64,000 bases of DNA from Cuneatibacter caecimuris (lineage in GTDB: Bacteria; Bacillota; Clostridia; Lachnospirales; Lachnospiraceae), in assembly GCF_004216775.1 (NCBI RefSeq), contig NZ_SGXF01000006.1, positions 62,001 through 126,000 on the forward strand. Reading direction: 5' to 3'. A program made the position numbers and the translations under genes. Within the stretch, counting starts at the first letter, position 1. Each line of letters opens with the position of its first letter. Below, piece by piece: positions 8,390 through 17,784 of this stretch. The notes beneath the pieces were generated by a model that ran no database searches, was not told the origin of the DNA, and was given only the letters and a program-made list of their open reading frames with translations.

Positions 8390-8677
8390 TTACTTTTCAG
8401 GAGGACCGTCCACATGTTTTTTCCCTTTAATGGGGATATTGGCATACAGGGCCGGCGTTCCGGGCTTGTCTCCCTCGATATCCGATTTGGTGATTTGAAT
8501 GTCCAGCCCTTCTGTGTCAACCTCAAGATACTTGGAAATCACCTTAATAATATCATTTTTAATCATTTCCATAATTTCAGGAGAACAATCAGCGCGCTCT
8601 GAAACCAGCAGCAGTTTCAGCCTGTCTTTTGCCACATTGCCTGAGTTTTTTTTACGAAACAAATCCAGCAGACTCAT
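8390..8677 (-). CDS. minE: Cell division topological specificity factor MinE
   Basis: 95 aa with the canonical amphipathic N-terminus MSLLDLFRKKNSGNVAKDRL, the MinD-contact helix region, and the ISKYLEVDTEGLDIQI topological domain. MinE stimulates MinD ATPase and drives oscillation of MinCD away from midcell. Its presence, with no divIVA or minJ in the window, points to an oscillating Min system rather than the Bacillus type. GGAG lies 6 bases upstream of the ATG and it starts 13 bases after minD. Confidence 0.95.
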   Translation of the reverse strand: MSLLDLFRKKNSGNVAKDRLKLLLVSERADCSPEIMEMIKNDIIKVISKYLEVDTEGLDIQITKSDIEGDKPGTPALYANIPIKGKKHVDGPPEK

Positions 8678-8690
8678 CGCGTGCTCCTCC

Positions 8691-9485
8691 TCATGATTTT
8701 CTCTTAAACAGTGAAGCTACTCTGCTCCAGAATCCGCCGCCTGTGTTCAGATCCATCAACGGCACATCTTCACCGGTGATGCGTTTACAGATATTCAGGA
8801 ATGCCTGTCCCGCAGGAGAAGCAGAACCCACCAGAGGTTCGCCCTGATTTGTGGAAACTACAATATTCTCATCATCCGGCACCGCGCCGATGATATGGAC
8901 GGCAAGAATATCCACCACGTCGTCAATGGACATCATATCGCCCCGCTTTACCATATCCATGCGGATACGGTTGACAATCAGGTCCACTTTTTTCATTTCA
9001 TTAGCTTCCAGCAGGCCGATAATACGGTCTGCATCACGAATGGCGGACACTTCAGGCGTAGTAACCACCAGAGCCCTGTCCGCGCCCGCAATAGCATTTT
9101 TAAAACCCTGTTCAATACCTGCCGGGCAGTCCAGCAGTATGTAATCAAATTCTTCCCGCAGTTCATCCACCAGCTTCTGCATCTGTTCAGGGGTTACTGC
9201 AGTTTTATCCCTGGTCTGAGCGGAAGGGAGCAGGGACAGGTTCGGGTATCTTTTGTCCTTGATCAAAGCCTGCTTCATCCGGCAGTTTCCTTCCACCACG
9301 TCCACCAGATTGTAAACAATGCGGTTTTCCAACCCCATCACTACATCCAGATTACGCAGCCCAATATCTGTATCAATCAATACAACTTTACTGCCAAGCA
9401 TAGCAAGTCCGGTTCCAACATTGGCTGATGTGGTTGTTTTTCCTACGCCGCCTTTGCCGGACGTTACTACGATTACCTCGCTCAT
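8691..9485 (-). CDS. minD: Septum site-determining ATPase MinD
   Basis: 264 aa. A deviant Walker A motif (SGKGGVGKTT, residues 9-18) carries the two lysines typical of MinD/ParA ATPases, followed by DTDIGLRNLD, LLDCPAGIE and a C-terminal amphipathic membrane-targeting helix (FWSRVASLFKRK). It recruits MinC to the membrane and is displaced by MinE. The start at 9485 is preferred over 9521 because GGAGG sits 8 bases before it. The 92-base gap to minC contains a run of nine Ts and a weak -10-like TAGAAT, so a secondary promoter is possible. Confidence 0.96.
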   Translation of the reverse strand: MSEVIVVTSGKGGVGKTTTSANVGTGLAMLGSKVVLIDTDIGLRNLDVVMGLENRIVYNLVDVVEGNCRMKQALIKDKRYPNLSLLPSAQTRDKTAVTPEQMQKLVDELREEFDYILLDCPAGIEQGFKNAIAGADRALVVTTPEVSAIRDADRIIGLLEANEMKKVDLIVNRIRMDMVKRGDMMSIDDVVDILAVHIIGAVPDDENIVVSTNQGEPLVGSASPAGQAFLNICKRITGEDVPLMDLNTGGGFWSRVASLFKRKS

Positions 9486-9577
9486 GTCAATATCCTCCAA
9501 TTCTGTCAAAAATCCTTTCAATCTATTCTACAATATTTCTGTTTATAATTCCAGTGTTTTTCAAAAAAAAACGGGCA

Positions 9578-10354
9578 TTATTGAAAATTTATTTCGTTCA
9601 TGATATCTCTGCTGATGGATTCGACATAAATATTTTCGTTTTCGACAAAAGCGATTTGGGGGCCTGTAGGCTTCGTCCCCCGTTTCGACACGCCGTCTGC
9701 GCAGCGCCCCATCACATCTCCAATGCGGATCTGCATGGGCTGCATTTCAAGGGCTACAACAAACGCGGTTGTGTTGCCGTTGCTGCCGGCATGGGCGTTT
9801 CCCTTCAGGGACCCTAAAACTACCACATTTCCTTTAGCTATTACAGTCGCTCCGGGATTGATATCCCCCAGCACAATTATACTGCTGTCCGATTCCACAA
9901 CCTGGCCGGAACGCAGGGTACCTTTATAAAACTGTCCGGGATTTGCAGCGGACGCGCTCTGCTCATCCATACGGTAGAGCTCTTCATTCCCTGGCAAAGA
10001 ATCTTCCTCCTGTTCCAAAGGCTCCTGCTCCGCTACCCTCGGAGGAGTGGTTGCAGAACGGGCATACTGTTCCACCGCCTTCTGATATAAATTTTCTCTG
10101 GCTTTGTCCTCATCCACCACACAGACCACCTGAATCCTGGAATGGGCTGAAATCACATCCAGAAGCTGGCCTTCCTGATCAGGAGTCAGCTCCCGTCCCT
10201 GGAAACTCACTGCCATCCTGGCATCCCGAAAAAAATCTGCTGCTTCAGAAAAAGCCCTGCCTGCATCTTCCAGAATTTTCTCAAAAGGCGCTGACGCATC
10301 CATACGAACCGCGATCCCGTAACGGTTTCCTTTAATTGAAACAAGCTGGTTCAT
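9578..10354 (-). CDS. minC: Septum site-determining protein MinC
   Basis: 258 aa. The N-terminal FtsZ-inhibiting domain (about residues 1-100) is joined by an acidic linker to a C-terminal beta-helix domain with DINPGATVIAKGNVVVLGSL and FVVALEMQPMQIRIGD, the MinD-binding face. MinC with MinD blocks FtsZ assembly away from midcell. AAGGGA lies 9 bases from the ATG. It starts 18 bases after the PBP2 gene and precedes minD and minE, completing a minCDE set. Confidence 0.94.
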   Translation of the reverse strand: MNQLVSIKGNRYGIAVRMDASAPFEKILEDAGRAFSEAADFFRDARMAVSFQGRELTPDQEGQLLDVISAHSRIQVVCVVDEDKARENLYQKAVEQYARSATTPPRVAEQEPLEQEEDSLPGNEELYRMDEQSASAANPGQFYKGTLRSGQVVESDSSIIVLGDINPGATVIAKGNVVVLGSLKGNAHAGSNGNTTAFVVALEMQPMQIRIGDVMGRCADGVSKRGTKPTGPQIAFVENENIYVESISRDIMNEINFQ

Positions 10355-10372
10355 CTCAATATCCCTTTCTGT

Positions 10373-13348
10373 TTAGTCTCCCACTGAAGTATAACCGTCC
10401 GCGGTGGCCCTCCGCGATTTGACCTCTTCCAGTGTTATCTGACCGAAATAATATTTATATAATTCCTTTGCCGCTGTGGCGGTATAGCCGGAGGTGTAGC
10501 CATGGGGTATCATCACCACCATGGAAATTTCCGGGTTTTCGTAAGGCGCGAAACTAATAAACTGCGCATGGTCGGCCCGGGACAGATTCTCCTGGGCAGT
10601 TCCTGTTTTACCGGCGACAACAGTATCCAAATCGCTGAAAAAGCCAGCAATGGAACCTTCATAGACCACATCGTGCATCCCCTGCTGCAGGTTGTCAAAT
10701 ACCCAATCAGGCAGCTCCACAGCTCGTTCCAGCTGCGGCTGAAATTCTTTCGTCACATTCCCCTGGGCATCCTTTTCATTTTCCAGAATGCTGAGTTCAA
10801 ACAGGCTTCCCTTATTAGCCAGGGCTGTCACATAACGGGCCATCTGGATCGGGCTGTAGGCGTTGGTTCCCTGACCGATGGCAGAAGGGACAGGCAGAGA
10901 ATCTGAAATCTGGGTATTTCCGGTTTCATCCACTTCAATGCCGGACTTCTCGCTGAATCCAAACATTTCCGAATACTTAGCCAGACGCTGCAGTCCCAGC
11001 TCTTCATTATACTGTCCCAGTTCGTCCAGACACAGCCTGTACCCCACTTCATAAAAGAAAAAGTTGCAGGAATTGGCGATTGCCTGTACCACATTCTGTT
11101 CGCCGTGTCCCCCGTCCAGTTTCCAGCATTTTGGAGACGGGGTGATTTTATCGAAGACAACTGTGCAGTCTACTTTTGTATTTAGGTTGATCACGCCTTC
11201 ACAGAGCCCCGCTGCGGCTGTAACCATTTTAAAGGTAGACCCGGGCGCCATGGAAATCTGCGTCGCCTCGTTCAGAAACGGGCTGGAGAGATCTTCGGAC
11301 AGCTGCCGGTAATAATCAGCATCCACTTTACCGGACATTTTATTGTTATCATAGCCGGGATAGGTTACCAGCGCCTTTACCTTGCCAGTGTTCACATCAG
11401 TGATGATTACAGAACCGCTGCAGGGGTCCAGGGCCAGCTGTGCGGGCGTCAGTTCCAGGCTGCCGATTTTCTCTTTGACGAACTCAAAAGCCTCGGCATG
11501 ACCGCCTGATGAAAGCCGTTGCACCGCCTCCTGGTCGTATTCCAGAACTCCCTGATCAAACAGGGCCAGACAGAGTTCATTTCCGGTGACGACCTCCTGG
11601 TGTACCAGAGAATCATAGATCACCTTCGAAAAAGCTTTATTGTCAGGCAGCGATTCCAGCAGCTGCTCCACCAACTGCCGATAGATCTGATCCGTGTTGG
11701 AATAGGCGGATTCAGACTGAATCTGTGTCGTGTCGATCCAATTTTTTTCAATTGCCGCATAGAGAAAATCCCGCAGGCTGATCTCATCGTTAATCCACTG
11801 CTGGTAGACCGCATCATTCTTATCAATTTGGGCGGTCAGCAGGATTTTTTTGCTGCTTGCAAGATAGGAGTACAAATATTCCATATAAGACTGCATTTCC
11901 TCAGAGAGCTGGCTCACCGGCTGAGGAGAAACCGTCAGCTGTTCTTCCAGCTGCTGCAGAACCAGCTGACGGCGTTCAGTAAACTTCTGATGGATGGTTT
12001 TTTCTGTTTCAGAAGCTTTATCGCCGGAAAAATGATCCATATCCAGAATATTGTTATTGATCAATTGGAAATATAGGTCTTTTACCGGTATTTTCCAAAG
12101 ATCGGCATCCAGCTTTTCCGTTGGACGCGTGAACTCTCCGTCTGTGAGCTTGTTCAGCAGGATGCTGGCAAGAGATTGTTCCAGGATATGATACATGCCG
12201 ATCTGCAGGTCTTTGTCAATAGAGAGGGTCACATCGTTTCCATTGACAGCTTCCACAGTCTTATCCTCTTCCACTTCCAGAATATGGCCAACGCTGTCCA
12301 TATAAACAGTCTGTGTCCCCTTTTTGCCCTGAAGGTCAAGCTCCATTTTCTGTTCCATGCCGCTTCGGCCCACTATGTCTCCAGATTTATAGATCCCTTC
12401 TTTCCCTTCATTCTCCAGGGCTCCGTTAAACTTGTCCAGATCTTCCTGGGAAGCTGTTCCCGTATAGCCGATGATATGTGAAAAATATTCCGCGTCCGGG
12501 TATACACGGATTGTTTCCTGTTCCACATCCATCCCCAAAAGCCGGTCCGCATTTTCTTTTACGGCGGCTACAGTGCTTTCGCTGACGTTGGATGCGATCT
12601 TAACAGACTGGGATTTATTGTAGGTGAGAACACGCATGGCATACCGGATGTTCACGATCTTCATGGCGTCTTCTTCGCTGATCTCCACAGGCTCGTTGTG
12701 ATTAGAGCGGTCCAGCCACCCTGTAAATTTTACTTTTTGTCCGTCTTTTTCATAGCTGGAGGTCAGCCCGTAAGTACTTTTGAATTTGGCGAACACCTGG
12801 TCCGCTGTGGTAGCCTTCTGCTCTTCGGTGAGCTCCTCAACAGATTTAACGCCAAAAACATCGTCCCGGAAGAATCTGTAGACCGCGGCTTCGCTGTTCA
12901 GAGTGAAGGAACAGACGTTATCTTCCCCCAGGGTTACAGGAAATGTAGTTTCCAGCGATTCTCCGTGTTCTTCCAGCAGCCGTATCATTTCCAGAAGGGC
13001 CTGATTCAGCTCTGCATTCGTTTTATAGTATCCGCTCTTAACTGTAACCGCATAGGCTGGCAGATTATCCGCCAGCACATTCCCATTGCTGTCAAAGATA
13101 CGTCCGCGGGTACTGGTAAGGGTGATTTCTTTCCGGGTTTTCTGAATATACTTGTCCTGATAGGATTGTCCCTCCAGAATCTGCAGCTGAAACAGCCTTC
13201 CGATCAACAGAATACAAAGCCCGGTCAGAACCGCGCCCAGCCAGAACATTCTGGAATGTATCGTTCCCAGCAGAATTTCTTTGATCATTTCTTTCAGTTC
13301 CCGGAACCAGGATTTTTTAAACAAATTTTGCCGCACTCCTTTTCTCAT
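10373..13348 (-). CDS. Penicillin-binding protein 2 (class B transpeptidase), unusually long
   Basis: 991 aa, about 300 longer than typical elongasome PBP2. One transmembrane segment lies at about residues 33-53. The pedestal region carries TSTRGRIFDSNGNVLADNLP. The transpeptidase triad is complete: STFK with S704, SCN at 760-762, KTG at 914-916. The extra length lies between the dimerisation domain (ends near DLQIGMYHILEQSL) and the transpeptidase domain (begins near SGSVIITDVNTGKV): about 260 mostly helical, Gln/Glu/Leu-rich residues. It cross-links peptidoglycan with RodA, encoded downstream. The start is uncertain: ATG 13348 has no good ribosome site and overlaps mreD by 32 bases, while an in-frame TTG at 13324 has AAAGGAG about 11 bases upstream. 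Confidence 0.93.
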   Translation of the reverse strand: MRKGVRQNLFKKSWFRELKEMIKEILLGTIHSRMFWLGAVLTGLCILLIGRLFQLQILEGQSYQDKYIQKTRKEITLTSTRGRIFDSNGNVLADNLPAYAVTVKSGYYKTNAELNQALLEMIRLLEEHGESLETTFPVTLGEDNVCSFTLNSEAAVYRFFRDDVFGVKSVEELTEEQKATTADQVFAKFKSTYGLTSSYEKDGQKVKFTGWLDRSNHNEPVEISEEDAMKIVNIRYAMRVLTYNKSQSVKIASNVSESTVAAVKENADRLLGMDVEQETIRVYPDAEYFSHIIGYTGTASQEDLDKFNGALENEGKEGIYKSGDIVGRSGMEQKMELDLQGKKGTQTVYMDSVGHILEVEEDKTVEAVNGNDVTLSIDKDLQIGMYHILEQSLASILLNKLTDGEFTRPTEKLDADLWKIPVKDLYFQLINNNILDMDHFSGDKASETEKTIHQKFTERRQLVLQQLEEQLTVSPQPVSQLSEEMQSYMEYLYSYLASSKKILLTAQIDKNDAVYQQWINDEISLRDFLYAAIEKNWIDTTQIQSESAYSNTDQIYRQLVEQLLESLPDNKAFSKVIYDSLVHQEVVTGNELCLALFDQGVLEYDQEAVQRLSSGGHAEAFEFVKEKIGSLELTPAQLALDPCSGSVIITDVNTGKVKALVTYPGYDNNKMSGKVDADYYRQLSEDLSSPFLNEATQISMAPGSTFKMVTAAAGLCEGVINLNTKVDCTVVFDKITPSPKCWKLDGGHGEQNVVQAIANSCNFFFYEVGYRLCLDELGQYNEELGLQRLAKYSEMFGFSEKSGIEVDETGNTQISDSLPVPSAIGQGTNAYSPIQMARYVTALANKGSLFELSILENEKDAQGNVTKEFQPQLERAVELPDWVFDNLQQGMHDVVYEGSIAGFFSDLDTVVAGKTGTAQENLSRADHAQFISFAPYENPEISMVVMIPHGYTSGYTATAAKELYKYYFGQITLEEVKSRRATADGYTSVGD

Positions 13349-13835
13349 GCTTTTCTAACCATTTGTTCAGATAATAACAGCAGCCATATATAATGAATGT
13401 CAGCAGAAGGGTCCCGATCAGCTCAGGCAAAATGATTCCCGATGCATAGCTGCTGAAACTCAGCTGATTCTTCAGCAAAAAGCTGAACAGATAAATATAA
13501 ATATGATACGCCGCCTCATTCCCAATACAGAGCAGGAATGGGAGCAGCAGCGTATCCGGAGTGACAATCTGATAAAGCTTTCCGTTGATATACCCCAGAT
13601 ACATGTAGACCAAAGCGTGATAACCAATTACGTCGCTGCCGGAAAGGTCCATCAGCAGCCCGCTGGCACAGCCTGCGATCAGCCCGGTCAGGCTTCCGTG
13701 AAGCGGTCCAAAGGAAAACGTGATGATCAGCAGAAGATTGGGCACGGCGGTCAGATAAGGGATCCATGTAAATACAGTTGTCTGCAGGAGAAACGCTGCG
13801 ACGATCAACGCTGCGGTACAGATCACTCTTCTCAT
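13317..13835 (-). CDS. mreD: Rod shape-determining protein MreD
   Basis: A 172-aa hydrophobic protein with about five membrane segments. The diagnostic order is an N-terminal hydrophobic helix, PNLLLIITFSFGPLHGSLTG, LLMDLSGSDVIGYHALVYMY and a basic C-terminus. MreD is a membrane part of the elongasome. GGAGG lies 6 bases upstream of the ATG. It starts 10 bases after mreC and its 3' end overlaps the start region of the PBP2 gene. Confidence 0.92.
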   Translation of the reverse strand: MRRVICTAALIVAAFLLQTTVFTWIPYLTAVPNLLLIITFSFGPLHGSLTGLIAGCASGLLMDLSGSDVIGYHALVYMYLGYINGKLYQIVTPDTLLLPFLLCIGNEAAYHIYIYLFSFLLKNQLSFSSYASGIILPELIGTLLLTFIIYGCCYYLNKWLEKHEKRSAAKFV

Positions 13836-13845
13836 CGGGCACCTC

Positions 13846-14688
13846 CTATTCCGTCTTCTTAACTGCTTTTATTATCAGCACATGCCCCAGATGTTCAAAA
13901 TCCACTACCGGAGTGATATAACCGGATTTGCTCAGTTTATCTGCGTCAGTGCTGATTTCCGTGACATATCCGACAGGGATACCCGATAAGTACTTGTCGC
14001 TGATCTGAGAGGTTACGATCAGAGAATCCTCTTTCATTTCAGAATCCCTGTCCGCCATTGTCAGGCGTAGCCGGTTTTCCTGAATCAGGTTCAGATCGCC
14101 GGAAATTACACAGATATCCTTTGTGTCGGAAGACATCGCGCTGACGCTGGTAGAATCATTGATAATCGCAGTTACCACAGAAGAATCCGGCCCTACGCTG
14201 CTCAGGTATCCAACCAGCCCCCCGCCGGACAGAACGTTCATATTCAGTTCCAGACCATCATTGCTGCCTTTATCGATGGTGAATTTATAAAACCAGTTGC
14301 TGCCCGAGGAGGCGATGACGGAAGCCCCTACTGTATCATACTGGCTGTAGGTTTTTTTCATCTCCATGAGGCTGCGCATCTCTTCCAGCTCTTTCAGATC
14401 TGTTTCATATTTCAGTTTATCTTCCTTCAGCGCTGCGATTTCAGATTCTAACTGATCGATCTGAGCTCTGGCTTCATCCAGATTTTTCTGTTCCTGATGC
14501 GCGCCGAACATCCAGCCGCCCAGACGGTTCAAACCATTCTGAAGCGGAACAACTGTATAATTGGCCAGGGTACGGGTGATTGCCGTACCGGCCGGGCTGT
14601 AATAGGTGACGGCGATCAGCATGATTAGAATGATCGTCAGCACAGACAGAATAAATTTAGAAGTCAGCGAAAGTTTTCGTCTATTCAT
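13846..14688 (-). CDS. mreC: Rod shape-determining protein MreC
   Basis: 280 aa: an N-terminal transmembrane helix (about residues 11-29), a coiled coil (about 60-105, rich in Glu/Lys/Leu), then the beta domains with VGASVIASSGSNWFYKFTID and NMNVLSGGGLVGYLSSVGPD typical of MreC. It links MreB/MreD to PBP2 outside the membrane. The start overlaps the radC stop (ATGA). mreB, which normally precedes mreC, is not in this window. Confidence 0.94.
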   Translation of the reverse strand: MNRRKLSLTSKFILSVLTIILIMLIAVTYYSPAGTAITRTLANYTVVPLQNGLNRLGGWMFGAHQEQKNLDEARAQIDQLESEIAALKEDKLKYETDLKELEEMRSLMEMKKTYSQYDTVGASVIASSGSNWFYKFTIDKGSNDGLELNMNVLSGGGLVGYLSSVGPDSSVVTAIINDSTSVSAMSSDTKDICVISGDLNLIQENRLRLTMADRDSEMKEDSLIVTSQISDKYLSGIPVGYVTEISTDADKLSKSGYITPVVDFEHLGHVLIIKAVKKTE

Positions 14689-15380
14689 GTTAAAACCCCT
14701 TGTTCCTTCAGACTGAAATACTCCTTGTCTCCGATGATAATATGGTCTGTCAGCGGGACATTCAGCAGGTCTCCCACCAGGGAAAAACGTTTGGTCAGCA
14801 GCAGGTCTTCCTCACTGGGAGTAGGATCACCGCTGGGATGATTATGCAGCAGAACAACTGAAACTGCCTCCTGCCGGAGCGCTTCCAGAAACACTTCCCG
14901 CGGCGTGATCATAGATGCGTTGACCGTCCCCTTGGATATAATGGTTTCCTGAATGATCTGCAGCTTGGTATTCAATGTCAAAAGCATCATCTGTTCCTGA
15001 CGGAGGTGGCGCATCTGCTCCATATAGTGCTCTGCGATCGTTTCCGGAGAATCCATCTGCAGGGACTGTTCTGTTACTTCTTTTGCGATTCTTCTGGATA
15101 GTTCCCCGATGCACTGCAGCTGTATGGCTTTGACCGGACCGATTCCCCGAAGCTTTTTCAGTTCCCCCGGCGGCATCCGGAATACGCCCGCCAGGCCAGC
15201 TTTTCCGCTGGACTCCATGAGGTTCTTCACCATTGACAGGGTGTTTTCCCCGCGGCTCCCGGTTCGGAGCACTGCAGCCAGCAGTTCATTATCTGTCAGC
15301 AATTCCGGACCGAACTGCATACACTTTTCATAGGGCTGCATGCCTTTTGGAATTTCTTTCATGGTTTTAGTCTTTTTCAA
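14685..15380 (-). CDS. radC: RadC family JAB-domain protein
   Basis: 231 aa. An N-terminal helix-hairpin-helix-like part (LKKLRGIGPVKAIQLQ) is followed by a JAB/MPN metalloprotease-like domain with the conserved HNHPSGDPTPSEED and DHIIIGD. The molecular function of RadC is unsettled despite its old association with DNA repair. A TTG at 15380 is chosen as start because GGAGG lies 8 bases before it; ATG codons at 15431 and 15362 lack such a site. In Bacillus the order is radC-mreB-mreC-mreD-minC-minD; here radC directly abuts mreC. Confidence 0.88.
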   Translation of the reverse strand: MKKTKTMKEIPKGMQPYEKCMQFGPELLTDNELLAAVLRTGSRGENTLSMVKNLMESSGKAGLAGVFRMPPGELKKLRGIGPVKAIQLQCIGELSRRIAKEVTEQSLQMDSPETIAEHYMEQMRHLRQEQMMLLTLNTKLQIIQETIISKGTVNASMITPREVFLEALRQEAVSVVLLHNHPSGDPTPSEEDLLLTKRFSLVGDLLNVPLTDHIIIGDKEYFSLKEQGVLT

Positions 15381-15434
15381 AGGTTCTTCCTCCCTCCGGC
15401 TCTCCAGGCGCGAATGCAGGAAAAAACACATTTT

Positions 15435-15463
15435 ATTTTAGCACAGAAACAGGCGTTTGTATA
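15435..15463 (-). promoter_or_regulatory. Putative SigA promoter of the radC-mre-min-rodA operon
   Basis: TATACA (15463-15458) and TAAAAT (15440-15435) with a 17-base spacer, 55 bases before the TTG start of radC. The -35 box is 4/6. Confidence 0.5.
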
Positions 15464-15468
15464 GAGCT

Positions 15469-16767
15469 TCACGAATTCTTCATAAAATCTTCAGGTGTCC
15501 TGATCCCTGCGTCACATAGTTCCTGGAGAGATTTCAGGATCCCAAGCTTTGCGTGATACCAGGTAAGGCCGCCCTGAAAATACACGGCATAAGGGGGTTT
15601 CAGCGGCCCGTCCGCACTCAGCTCAATGGAGGAACCCTGCACAAAAGCCCCGGCGGCCATAATCACATCCGAATCGTACCCGGGCATGGCCCAGGGTTCC
15701 GGAGTGACATAACTGTCTACCGGTGCGGCATACTGTATTCCACGGCAGAATGCCTTCATGGCTTCCGGATCTCCGAACTCTATGGCCTGGATAATATCAT
15801 GCCTTGGCGCATTCCCTGCAGGCACGGCTCTGTACTGCCCTTCATATAGATTTGCGGCAAAAATCGCGCCTTTCAGAGCGCCGGCCACCACTGTGGGAGC
15901 CAGGAAAAAGCCCTGGTAAAAGGCCGGAAGGATTCCGAGATTTGCCCCCACCTCCTGGCCCAGCCCCGGAGCGCTCAGCCGGTAGGCGCACTGCTCAATG
16001 CAGTCCTTCCGGCCGCAGATATAGCCGCCGATAGGAGCCAGGCCGCCGCCGGGGTTTTTGATCAGAGAACCTACAATCATATCCGCGCCCACATCTGTGG
16101 GTTCTATGGGTTCCACAAATTCTCCGTAGCAGTTATCCACCATGCAGATCACATCCGGTTTGCAGGATTTCACAAATGTAATCAGTTCTCCGATCTGTTT
16201 CACAGACAGAGTGGGTCTGGTCTGATAGCCTTTGGAACGCTGAATAGTCACCAATTTAGTTTTTTCATGAATAGAGGCCCTGATGCCTTCCCAGTCAAAC
16301 CCGCCGTCCTCCAGCAGATCCACCTGGCGGTAGGAAATATTATATTCCTTCAGAGAGCCGGGCGACCGGCGGATGCCGATAACTTCTTCCAGGGTATCAT
16401 AGGGCTTTCCCACCGGGGAGAGCAGCTCATCTCCCGGGCGGAGATTCGCGGAGAGCGCTACAGCCAGGGCATGGGTGCCGCAGGTGATCTGCGGACGGAC
16501 CAGCGCCGCTTCCGCATGAAAGCAGTCCGCATATACCTGTTCCAGGGTCTCCCTTCCCATATCATTATATCCATAACCGGTGGTGGCGGCAAAATGCGCT
16601 TCACTGACCCTGTTTTTCTGCATGGCCCGGATCACTTTCAGCTGGTTATACTCAGCGGTTCTGTCAATTTCATCAAATACAGGCTTCAGTTTTTCCAGCA
16701 CTTGTTCTCCGCAGGCAAGCACTTCTCTGCTGATTCCCAGTTTCCGATACATTTCCTCTATAAGCAT
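15469..16767 (-). CDS. Methionine gamma-lyase-like PLP protein (aluminum-resistance family)
   Basis: 432 aa, fold-type I PLP enzyme. The likely PLP lysine is in DMIVGSLIKNPGGGLAPIGG; TGYGYNDMGRETLEQVYADC and RPQITCGTHALAVALSANLR are typical of the YnbB/aluminum-resistance protein family annotated as methionine gamma-lyase-like. The true substrate is not known to me. It is the last gene of the proB...miaA unit, 21 bases after miaA, and radC's promoter follows at once. GGAG lies 8 bases before the ATG. Confidence 0.85.
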   Translation of the reverse strand: MLIEEMYRKLGISREVLACGEQVLEKLKPVFDEIDRTAEYNQLKVIRAMQKNRVSEAHFAATTGYGYNDMGRETLEQVYADCFHAEAALVRPQITCGTHALAVALSANLRPGDELLSPVGKPYDTLEEVIGIRRSPGSLKEYNISYRQVDLLEDGGFDWEGIRASIHEKTKLVTIQRSKGYQTRPTLSVKQIGELITFVKSCKPDVICMVDNCYGEFVEPIEPTDVGADMIVGSLIKNPGGGLAPIGGYICGRKDCIEQCAYRLSAPGLGQEVGANLGILPAFYQGFFLAPTVVAGALKGAIFAANLYEGQYRAVPAGNAPRHDIIQAIEFGDPEAMKAFCRGIQYAAPVDSYVTPEPWAMPGYDSDVIMAAGAFVQGSSIELSADGPLKPPYAVYFQGGLTWYHAKLGILKSLQELCDAGIRTPEDFMKNS

Positions 16768-16788
16768 GATAATTTCTCCTGTCTTCTT

Positions 16789-17775
16789 TCATTCGTTTTC
16801 CGGGCGCTTCTGCAGAATTTCAGCCGCCTGAAGCACGCCGCGTCTCTCCGCCTCCTGCAGGATGGCGTCCAGAACTGCTGCCCTGTTGTGATGGCTGGCT
16901 GGCAGATCAAACCAGGTCACGTCCCGTTCCCTTCGAAACCAGGTGATCTGACGTTTTGCAAAATGCCTGGTATTCTGTTTCAGCTTCTGCACCGCCTCTT
17001 CCAGACTGCAGCAGCCATTCAGATATTCCAGCAGCTCCTTATAACCCAGACCCTGCATGGAGACCAGATCTGAAGTGAGCCCGCGGTCTTTCAGCTTCTT
17101 CACTTCTTCCAGGAGGCCTTGTTCCATCATTTCATCCACCCGGCGCTCAATCCGCTCATACAGAAGCGCCCTGTCGGTATTCAGGACGCAGTATAAAAAA
17201 CAATAAGGGGATTCGTGGTTCCGCTGTTCTTCATTGTGGTCGGAAATTCTGGACCCGGTGAGCTGAAAAAACTCCAGGGCGCGAATGACCCGTTTGATGT
17301 TGTTGGGATGGATGGCCTTTGCGGAAGCAGGATCTGCCTGTTCCAGCCTGCGGTACAGCGCTTCCCGCCCCTCTTGCGTGGCAGCCAGCGCTTCCAGGCC
17401 TGCTCTGATCTGGCCGTTGTCCGCGATGGGAGTAAAATCAATATCATAAAGCACCGACTGGATATAAAATCCTGTCCCGCCTACCAGCACGGGAACCCGC
17501 CCCCGGCTGTAGATATCCTGAATGGCCTGCTTAGCCATGGTTTGAAACTGCAGGACATCAAACGCCTGTTCCGGTTCCAGGATATCAATCAGATGGTGCG
17601 GAACCCCCTGCATCTCCTCGCGTCTGATTTTTGCAGAACCGATATCCATTCCTTTGTATACCTGCATGGAATCCGCGCTGATGATTTCTCCGTTCACTGA
17701 TCTTGCCAAATCAATGGACAATGCTGTTTTTCCCACCGCGGTGGGGCCGGTCAAAATCAACAATGGTTTTTTCAT
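16789..17775 (-). CDS. miaA: tRNA dimethylallyltransferase
   Basis: 328 aa. P-loop GPTAVGKTALSIDLA near the N-terminus, then SADSMQVYKGMDIGSAK, PHHLIDILEP, VLVGGTGFYIQSVLYDI and QITWFRRERDVTWFD. MiaA adds a dimethylallyl group to A37 of tRNAs reading UNN codons, and MiaB, encoded in the same operon, then methylthiolates that base. It starts 10 bases after mutL. The C-terminal tail of about 25 residues beyond the core is weakly conserved. Confidence 0.96.
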   Translation of the reverse strand: MKKPLLILTGPTAVGKTALSIDLARSVNGEIISADSMQVYKGMDIGSAKIRREEMQGVPHHLIDILEPEQAFDVLQFQTMAKQAIQDIYSRGRVPVLVGGTGFYIQSVLYDIDFTPIADNGQIRAGLEALAATQEGREALYRRLEQADPASAKAIHPNNIKRVIRALEFFQLTGSRISDHNEEQRNHESPYCFLYCVLNTDRALLYERIERRVDEMMEQGLLEEVKKLKDRGLTSDLVSMQGLGYKELLEYLNGCCSLEEAVQKLKQNTRHFAKRQITWFRRERDVTWFDLPASHHNRAAVLDAILQEAERRGVLQAAEILQKRPENE

Positions 17776-17784
17776 GATACTACC

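Noticed and set aside
9486-9577. Promoter for minDE in the minC-minD gap
   Set aside because: TAGAAT has no acceptable -35 at 16-18 bases, and the run of nine Ts has no preceding stable hairpin.
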